From: Isoetes taiwanensis
Lineage: Eukaryota; Streptophyta; Lycopodiopsida; Isoetales; Isoetaceae
NCBI GenBank assembly: GCA_021234155.1
Contig: JAJEKV010000054.1
Span: forward strand, 1,713,468 to 1,777,467
DNA length: 64,000 nt
Direction of reading: 5' to 3'
Positions 57,262 through 64,000 of the stretch are shown in pieces (position 1 is the first letter of the stretch; each line of letters starts with the position of its first letter). The notes below the pieces were generated by a model. That model did no database searches. It was not told where the DNA came from and was given only the letters and a program-made list of their open reading frames with translations. Position numbers and translations under genes: made by a program.

Positions 57262-58060
57262 GTACCCTGCTATAGGACTATTATATATGTCATGGAGAAT
57301 GAGCTTGCGAACTCTTGATGTCTCGGGGACACATAAGTTATCCTTATAATAAAGAAGATTACCTTCCTTTTTATAATGGCAGAAAGCCTCCCTCTCCTTA
57401 TCAGTTCTGGCTTCCTTGGATAGAACTTGCCATATTTCCTGAAATTTAGGATCTGTTGAAAGAGTCTACTATCTGCTTATCAAACTCACTAGTGAGAGTG
57501 GAGATCGCGTTGCAATGTGTTCGGGTGAATGGACGCCTGGAAAGTGCATCAACAACAACATTATATTTGCTCGGCTTAAAGACCACTTCAAAATCATATT
57601 CTTCCAGAAATTCCATCCATCGTCGCTGTCTAAGATTGAGGTGGGGTTGCCTGAAAATATATTGGAGGCTTTGATGATCTGTATCCAACTGGAATCGTCT
57701 TCAAAGTAAGTAATGCCTCCAAATATGTAAGACACGCACGACGACAAGCAATTCTTGGTTATGCATCATTCATCTTTCTAGAATTATAGGTGATTACCTT
57801 ACCTTCCTACATTAATACTCCATCCGTAGCAATCTTACTTGCGTCTATGGCAACCCACTTATCCTTCTGAGGATCCGGCAAGGTAAGAACAGGAGCAGTT
57901 GTCAAGGCATCCTTTAATGACTGAAAGCCGTCATGAACCTTATCCTTCCAGTGTGCCATCCAATCCTAACCTTCTCATGTTTTGTAAGGTCCGTAAGAGG
58001 TGCGGCATGTTTAGCAAAGTCTTTAACAAACTTGCGGTAATATCCCGCCAACCCTAGAAA
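57262..58060 (-). pseudogene. gypsy RNase H and end of RT
   Basis: The minus strand reads NVSEVRSFLGLAGYYRKFVK in broken frames (near 58,020-58,080), then the RNase H motif APVLTLPDPQKDKWVAIDAS (about 57,850). Further on comes MDTDHQSLQYIFRQPHLNLR and RRWMEFLEEYDFEVVFKPSK, ending VVDALSRRP, the standard end of the gypsy RNase H. Several stops and frame changes are present. Confidence 0.85.
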
Positions 58061-58154
58061 GCTGCGGACCTCTGACACATTTGTTGGGATCAGTCAATCT
58101 TTTACTGCTTCTATCTTGGTTGGATTTATCGTGTGCTTGTTCAATTGCTTGTAA

Positions 58155-58517
58155 TCAATGCACGTCCTTTTTCTTCACAAACAAAATGGGGGCACCACAG
58201 GATGACACACTTAGTCGAATGAACCCCAATTTGAGAAGCTCTTGCAATTGTTTCTTAAGCTCTGTCAATTCAGGTATATTCATTATGTATGGAGCTTTAC
58301 TAGTAGGTTTAGTACCTGGTTCTAAGGTAATTTCACATTCCAATGGCAACCTATGAATCTCATCCGAAAAGAGGTCGTGGTATTCTCGAAGAACGGCTGT
58401 TATTACTGGGGGCAAGTTGTCAATAACTTCCTCCTGTTGAGACTTGGTCCCTACTGATGCAAGCCTAATAATACAAGCAATTTGATACTTCTTGATGGTT
58501 TTACCCAACTGACGCAT
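58155..58517 (-). pseudogene. gypsy RT N-terminal part with deleted catalytic core
   Basis: The minus strand reads VLREYHDLFSDEIHRLPLEC, then EITLEPGTKPTSKAPY, ELTELKKQLQELLKLGFIRL and SVSSCGAPILFVKKKD, the classic start of gypsy RT. It then jumps within about 60 bp to the NPTKIEAVKD region, so the stretch that normally holds the YxDD/FxDD catalytic aspartates is missing. Confidence 0.88.
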
Positions 58518-58561
58518 TGAAATACACTACATAATTGGTATTACTGGTTTATCTACTATGG

Positions 58562-59033
58562 TTATTCGAGCTCCATTAACTGCGTTAAAGGTGACCTCCA
58601 CTTTTCACAATCAATGTTGGCCTTTGTAGCAACCAAAAATTCCACACCCACAATAAGATCATAGCGACCAATATTCATGATCTCGACCCCTAGAGCGACT
58701 GGTGGTCGCAATCGAATATTCAAATTGATATGTCGATCTTGAGTATGGTGTACGGTTCCACTAGCCAGTGTGATTGGACGTGGCTTTGACTTCAAAGGAG
58801 TAAGCTGCTGCCATTCTAGGTAAAGCAAAATTTTGCGTACTACCCGTGTCCATAAGGATGGCAAAGGGTTTGCGGTTTACTTTGCCAACCATGGATATGA
58901 CAGAAGGTTGACTATCTGCTTGACCTGTTTCAATAGCGGCATAAATGTGGGACTCACCTCGTATATAGTCTGGTGCCTCGTCATCAACAACATTTTCACG
59001 TTTGTTTGGGCCCATGGCATCATCCCAATCCAC
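58562..59033 (-). pseudogene. gypsy aspartic protease
   Basis: The minus strand reads KVNRKPFAILMDTGSTQNFA with the catalytic DTG motif, preceded by an acidic linker with ESHIYAAIETGQADSQPSVI. A frame change near 58,770 leads to LNIRLRPPVALGVEIMNIGR and YDLIVGVEFLVATKANIDCE, matching the second half of gypsy proteases (normally with DVILGMDWL). Confidence 0.88.
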
Positions 59034-59879
59034 TTCGGCAAGAGCAGCCTGTGCAGCCTATGTCATATAGGGGCAGTACTGCATACGGTGTCGTGGTCAG
59101 AAACATCAAAAGCAAGCCTTGTCTTTTCATAACTGCTCGCGAGCTTCTTTTGGAATGGCCTTCAAAATGTCTCGGACAACTCCTGCAGTATTAGAAAACT
59201 TATTCGGCACATGAATGAAACTTTCTTATCTTGTTTCTGAATGGCTGGTACTTAGGAGTATCCTCCTCCAAGCTAAGAGCTTTAGCCTCGGCTTCTGCGA
59301 CTATTTTGGGATCTATGGCTCGGATCATTTTCCTGAGAGTAGGGGATAACCCCTCAATATATTATTCCACTGCCCGATGCTCATTAATTCCCAGAACATA
59401 CAGGCATAAGCATATGAACTCATCTATGTATTCTTGGACGGTCATATTCTTTTGTTCCAAGTGATAAAAAGTCTGAATTTGTTGGCAGCGATGAGCTCTG
59501 CGGACATAGTGAGATTTGAAAGCTTTGGCAAAAACATTATATCGGCACCTCCCTTGAGTTAGTCCATGAGAATGGGCATATCCCTTCCACCAAATACGAG
59601 CTGACCCTGTGAGGTTGGTGGTGGCAACCTTGTAGATATCCTTCTCTATCATTCCATAGGACTTGCCAAACTCATGCATCTCATCCAACCAGGATTCAAC
59701 ATCCATACCCGACCTGCTCTTACACTTGGACTTTCATGATCATCTGCTGACTCCGAGGATTCTGATGACTCGAACGATTTAGAACTAGCATCAGATGATG
59801 AACTGCTTTCAGGTATGCACGCCCCGAGCTTGTGGATATAAGCTGGGAGTCTTGAATGCGGTGGTGGTTGATGGTTCAC
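59034..59879 (-). pseudogene. gypsy gag
   Basis: The minus strand has an N-terminal Ser/Glu-rich region (about 59,879-59,720), then WLDEMHEFGKSYGMIEKDIY, ATTNLTGSARIWWKGY and QIQTFYHLEQKNMTVQEYID, a standard retrotransposon gag core. A damaged zinc knuckle (RHRMQYCP) lies near 59,080. Two frame breaks separate the parts. Confidence 0.85.
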
Positions 59880-59990
59880 TATAGCGAGAATCTCAGGGCC
59901 ATGTTCCTATGGTACTGGTGGTGGATTGTTCTGAAGTGCTTAAGCTTGGAGCTCGATGGGCGGCTTCATAAGTCTGAGCTCTGATGCGGA

Positions 59991-60760
59991 GTTAGGCGGC
60001 CGGGTTATGCGGGTGTAAGCCCATGGAGGGGGCGTGCAGATCTAAAATATAGATAAGATTAAAATAAGCACAATAATTCGAGCATTGTCATATCATCAGT
60101 ATCATAAAATAAATATTAGATGTAAGAGAGGAAAGTAGTGTCACATTTAACATAGAGTTTGAGTGGACAAACAAAATGTGGAATTTTATTGATACAAGAT
60201 GTTATACATAAGCATAGTCAGTTGGAGACGTGAGTGGATTCAGTATCGAATGGAGGGTACTATCCCTTACTGACCATAGCAGATTATACTTCTGCCAAGC
60301 CCAGAGGATGATTGTCCTGGTACTCCATGGTTGGGCTTATGATCAAAAGATTGAACAAATTGTTCATTGCTTGATATAGTTCCTAGTATGTGCTTCCTCG
60401 TATGTGTTATCCCTTTAGGACCAACTCCTTCGCATGGTGCGTCGTAAGTTGTAGGCGGCTTTATCCTGAAGGAGGGTGGCAAGTTCCCACCCATTAGTGG
60501 GGTAGCGTGGCATGTTTGTTCCTGCAATAGACCCCCCACAGTAGATGTATAATCAATGTCTTATAATTTACATACAAGGCACTTATCAAAGAGAAAGAAA
60601 GAATCAAACATAGAATATCAATCTTTTTAATTTGGAATTTTCAAGTTTGGTGAAAAACTTTTTTGGATTTTTTCTAACATGATTTCCTAAGGTTTTAAGG
60701 AGTTTTAGACACCGACAAAAACTCCGGCTATCCAAAAATTGAAAAGAATTAATTCTCCGT
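59991..60760. other. Flank of the gypsy element, no recognised gene
   Basis: This is where the gypsy 5' LTR is expected, but I see no match to the probable 3' LTR. A minus-strand open frame at 60,267-60,539 has no known similarity. The 5' LTR may be lost or too diverged to see. Confidence 0.4.
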
Positions 60761-60910
60761 GATTTCTTTAGCCATGGCCATCATTAATCAATGTCTTCCA
60801 GAACCTAGTCGTTTGTCCATCCGACAACTAGAAGCCACTTCTCAAGCTTCCAGTTGCACACACTCTGTCATCCGTGCTCCGAGAACTTCAAGAACAGACC
60901 TCTCAGCCAT

Positions 60911-61330
60911 GCCCCGACGCCCAACTATCTCCACGACCACAAGATGTGTACCCCTCTCCTTCCAAGGACATCAATGTCCCCTCCTCTCAGTCTACTCACG
61001 CTGACGCTTCCACCTCCTGTCAAGTCTCTCAAACCTCCACGCACATTGCTCCACAACCTCCTTTACCTCTCCAGCCGCTCGTCCCTCCACCAACCAAAAG
61101 GGCAGAGACCTCTCGGCCACGCCCCGACGCCCAACTATCTCCACGACCACAAGATGCGTACCCCTCTCCTTCCAAGGTCATCAATGTCCCCTCCTCTCAG
61201 TCTACTCACGCTGACGCTTCTACCTCCCGTCAAGTCTCTCAAACCTCCACGCACATTGTTCCACAACCTCCTTTACCTCTTCAGCCGCTCGTCCCTCTAC
61301 CAACCAGAAGGGCACTGTATCGATATGAAC
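60911..61330 (+). repeat. 210-bp in-frame tandem duplication
   Basis: Two units of 210 bp (70 codons) encode PDAQLSPRPQD, then YPSPSK, SSQSTHADASTS and PLPLQPLVP. The units differ by only a few bases, and the frame is kept because the unit is a multiple of three. Confidence 0.85.
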
Positions 61331-62881
61331 AGGTTATTGCCAGTTGCATGCTCAGACTCCAGGAATCGCAGGGCCATTTCATGAATGGAGTTAAGAAATA
61401 TATGGATTCCATTGATGCGTTGTAGCGTGATCTTCAGACAGCTCTTCTTAAAGAACAGGAGACATGCACTGCTATGGAGGAACATCAAGCTCAACTTCTG
61501 GCTACCATCTCAGATCAACGGAAAAGACAAACTTCTTGTTGACGCTCAGGCTTTCTACACGGGGTTGCAAAATGAATATATCCATCAACAGCATGCCACC
61601 ACACAGGGTGAAATTCACATTATTATTTTGGAAGGATAGCTAGTAGCAGTACAGACACAGGTCACGGAATTGCAAATGCAGCTCAGTGACATGCAAAAAC
61701 AAAAGCTCGTGGATGATGTTGAGATTGCTAGTCTTCAGCTGCAGGTTTCAACTCATGGCCCTTCGTCTTCATATGCCACTCATACTCATAAAAAGATCAA
61801 GGAACAACTCCGCCTCCTTACTGAGGAAGACAATAGAATCCATATCTGGAACATCAGTTGCAGCAGGCCATTTAGTCTGCTGATGACGCTCATCATTAGC
61901 ATGAGACCTACATCTCCTTAGCGTCCACATGCAAGGTGATTTTCCAAAAACCACGAGCTATTTGGACTAGTTTCAGTCCCAAAGACATCTTTTTTTGCTC
62001 AAGCGGTTCGCTGCTAATGGAACTCTTTATGGCTCTCTCATCAGCAAGGATCTGCTCACTATATGGCCTGATCTTTCCATTGAAGACAAATGCCTTCTTT
62101 GTGCTCTTTTCAGCTTATTCCTTGTGAAGATCAAGAATTCTTTATTCTTCGCCTTGTTCAACCAATGGCATATGTCATGCACGATTTCTACTTGGCCGAC
62201 ACACAGGATAAGTTTGGTGACGGTCCATACCGTGCCTTTCAAGGTGATTCAAATGCCAAATGGCAGTTACAACAGGACAATAAATATCTTCAAGATCAGT
62301 CATGGGTCACTGCTCTTCAGTCGGGATACATGCCCGAGCTAGCTCACCATTTGCCTCTTTGGATCGCAGAAACTTTGCAGCAAGTCCGCAAAAACTTGCA
62401 TGAGGACATGGGGATTCAATTCGCTCAAATCTACAGCACTTACTTCAACAGTTTTCGTGCCTATCTTGACGGCGAGATCATTCCTGTGGAATGGATTTCT
62501 CCTCCTATCAACACACTTCTTCCCTGTTCATAATGGAAATGTTGGTGTCAAACCCTGGATGCCGATCTATTTCAAGAATTCCGCAACCAAGCTCAGCAAC
62601 CTATGATGCAGCTGCCTCCTCAACATGATACCCCTTATGCGTCATTAGGAGCACCTTTACGCCGTCAGATTCTTACTTCGGACTGGCACTCCTCCTTTTG
62701 GACCAAGGCTCTGGCTGATCATGCTGATTGGACCCCGGCACACACCTCTACAGACCTTAGGTGGGATCCACGCTTCGTGCATCGTAATGTCTGGTAGAAA
62801 GGAGAAACCTTGGATCATAACCACAATTGGATATACATTCCTAATGAACGAGGTTGGCAAAACCTTGCTAATGCCATCTAG

Positions 62882-63032
62882 GGACTTACTCAATTCTTGA
62901 ATTGAGCTGCCACGTTCCCAAATCCATCAGTGCACCGCTAAGCAGGTTTTTGTGCTGCTACTCAATTCTTGAACTAAGCTGCCACGTCCCCGAATCCATC
63001 AGTGCATCGCTAAGCAGGTTTTTGTGCTGCTT
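62882..63032 (+). repeat. Tandem repeat of about 76 bp, two copies
   Basis: Each unit contains ACTCAATTCTTGAA, then AGCTGCCACGT, AATCCATCAGTGCA and CGCTAAGCAGGTTTTTGTGC. The units differ at a few positions. It interrupts the decayed unknown frame. Confidence 0.85.
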
Positions 63033-63342
63033 TGAAGTGTCTTCTCGCCTGCTCAATTGCCCGCTGACGTCCTGTTTACTATTGCAATCCAATGCCAGTG
63101 CTGGTATTTTTGGTTTTCAGACTTGTCTCCTCATTGAATGTCAGTAAGTCCCCGCTTAGGCTCGCCGTGCTTTTGAAGACATGGCACAGTCTGGTTTTCT
63201 GCTCGATGCGTCACTCTCCATTGGAGTAAATACCTTGGACGCTATGAAGGATCGACAAGATCTCATCCAGAAGTATCACTCGGAGGCTCATCCTCATAGT
63301 CGGCAGGATGATTTTGAGAAGATTTCCACTTTCCACCTCTAG

Positions 63343-64000
63343 AAATTGTGCCTACTTTTCTTTCCTCTGAGTGTTCTGTGGTGGGGGTGAGTGTTAGCCC
63401 TATGCAGCCAAGCACTGGACTATTTCTGAACACAACACAGATCAAAGGCAAGGGACCAGGTCACGCGTCGGGTACCAAAACCACGCCCCCGTCAAAGAAG
63501 AGGATCAGACAAGATAAATGACCGCCTTCGGGGAGTTCGGCCTTAAATTAGCGGGATTCCAGGCACTAATGATGGCATTGCAAAGATTACCTCAAATCAA
63601 GCATATGATCCAAGAGTTGGTGACCAAGATCACAAAGGCTTTGCCATATGTTTATTCTGGGCCCAGGGCCATTGTACTATATATATATCAGTAGAGTTAG
63701 ATCTCAAAACAAGGTTGCATATTAAACGGGAGCAAATCATTGAAACGAGAGCAAAAGGAATATTCCTCAAAGATTCCCCTTTTTTTCCAAAAAAGCTAAA
63801 ATGAGGCAAAAAATTTATTTTGGTCATAAAATTGCATTTTGACCCCCCCAAAAAAAAAAAAAAAAAAAATCACTCATTTTTTTGTGCAAAGAGAACATTG
63901 ACTATGTCAAAGTGACACTTTTCCTAACAGTTAGAATTTATCTGGAGTGTGTTTTTTGGGAAAACCACTAATCTAAGTGTATGTCCTACACAACATTTTG
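63343..64000. other. Non-coding end of window with C7A20 tract
   Basis: No gene is recognised. A run of seven C followed by about twenty A lies at 63,843-63,869, possibly a retrotransposon poly(A) relic, but no element body was identified next to it. Confidence 0.4.

Larger units (their letters stand above)
48231..59990 (-). mobile_element. Ty3/gypsy chromovirus, interrupted by a CACTA element
   Basis: On the minus strand the order is gag, protease, RT, RNase H, integrase, chromodomain, polypurine tract and 3' LTR, the chromovirus order. The CACTA element at 50,006-57,258 splits it between RNase H and integrase. Just after gag in the plus direction, GAGCTCTGATGC near 59,978 resembles a mutated initiator-Met primer-binding site (TGGTATCAGAGC on the minus strand). 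A matching 5' LTR was not found. The RT core is deleted, so the element is dead. Confidence 0.88.
60874..63342 (+). pseudogene. Decayed protein-coding region of unknown family
   Basis: From 60,874 a Pro/Ser/Gln-rich lead contains a tandem duplication, then a coiled-coil stretch (RYEQVIASCMLRLQESQGHF, RDLQTALLKEQETCTAMEEH). Past stops and frame changes, it continues with TLYGSLISKDLLTIWPDLSI, then FILRLVQPMAYVMHDFYLAD and MGIQFAQIYSTYFNSFRAYL (about 62,120-62,480). A Trp-rich part follows (DWHSSFWTKALADHADWTPA, near 62,680), and a last piece (RRAFEDMAQSGFLLDASLSI) ends at 63,342. Together these suggest one long protein, perhaps a retroelement gag-like or host gene relic. I do not recognise the family. 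Confidence 0.4.

Noticed and set aside
63843-63869. Poly(A) tail marking a processed pseudogene
   Set aside because: No gene-like body lies next to the A run in either orientation, so it is kept only as a low-complexity tract.

Overview
This window is nuclear DNA from a land plant with a large, repeat-rich genome. The evidence is spliced genes with GT-AG introns, plant-type protein families, and nested Ty1/copia, Ty3/gypsy (chromovirus), CACTA, pogo-like, LINE, SINE-like and MITE elements. I cannot name the species. The mix would fit a fern, lycophyte or other large-genome plant, but that is inference. I see no rRNA genes, CRISPR arrays or organellar genes.

Layout. (1) 1-15,512 (copy A) and 25,908-41,459 (copy B) are a direct repeat of about 15.5 kb. 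Each copy holds, in order: repeat-rich intergenic DNA with an LRR-receptor N-terminal exon fragment; a SINE-like array; two head-to-head genes (a 3-exon PAT-complex subunit Asterix gene on the minus strand and an 8-exon coiled-coil gene on the plus strand); a degraded pogo-type transposase; and the left part of a copia element that already carries a second, 25-bp-TIR element. In copy B both genes read through cleanly over all exons. In copy A the same genes carry single-base frameshifts and a lost splice acceptor. (2) 15,512-25,907 is present once. It holds unrecognised gene debris, a PPR-like fragment, a foldback element, a 5'-truncated LINE on the minus strand and a 3-exon SDE2 gene. The SDE2 stop lies only about 40 bp before copy B, so whatever precedes base 1 of the window may also be an SDE2 3' end. 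(3) 38,289-47,653 is the full copia element of copy B. A 4.27-kb element with 25-bp inverted ends splits its integrase, and that element in turn holds a 370-bp hAT-like MITE. (4) 48,231-59,990 is a minus-strand gypsy chromovirus. It has lost its RT catalytic core and is split before the integrase zinc finger by a 7.25-kb CACTA element. The CACTA carries a captured kinesin-light-chain-related fragment, a weak SET-like fragment and a LINE tail. (5) 60,800-63,350 is a decayed open frame of unknown family with a 210-bp internal duplication.

Genes that look functional at protein level are SDE2 (DNA replication and pre-mRNA splicing factor), Asterix (ER multipass membrane-protein chaperone) and the coiled-coil protein, which is possibly a meiotic-axis ASY4-like protein. 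The upstream regions of SDE2 and of the Asterix/coiled-coil pair share an identical 14-base ACGT-containing motif.

Caution on base quality. Copies A and B differ by homopolymer indels within genes, and by clustered substitutions at CAG/CTG-like sites in repeat DNA. That pattern looks more like consensus error at CHG-methylated sites than like evolution. Frameshifts reported here may therefore be artefacts.
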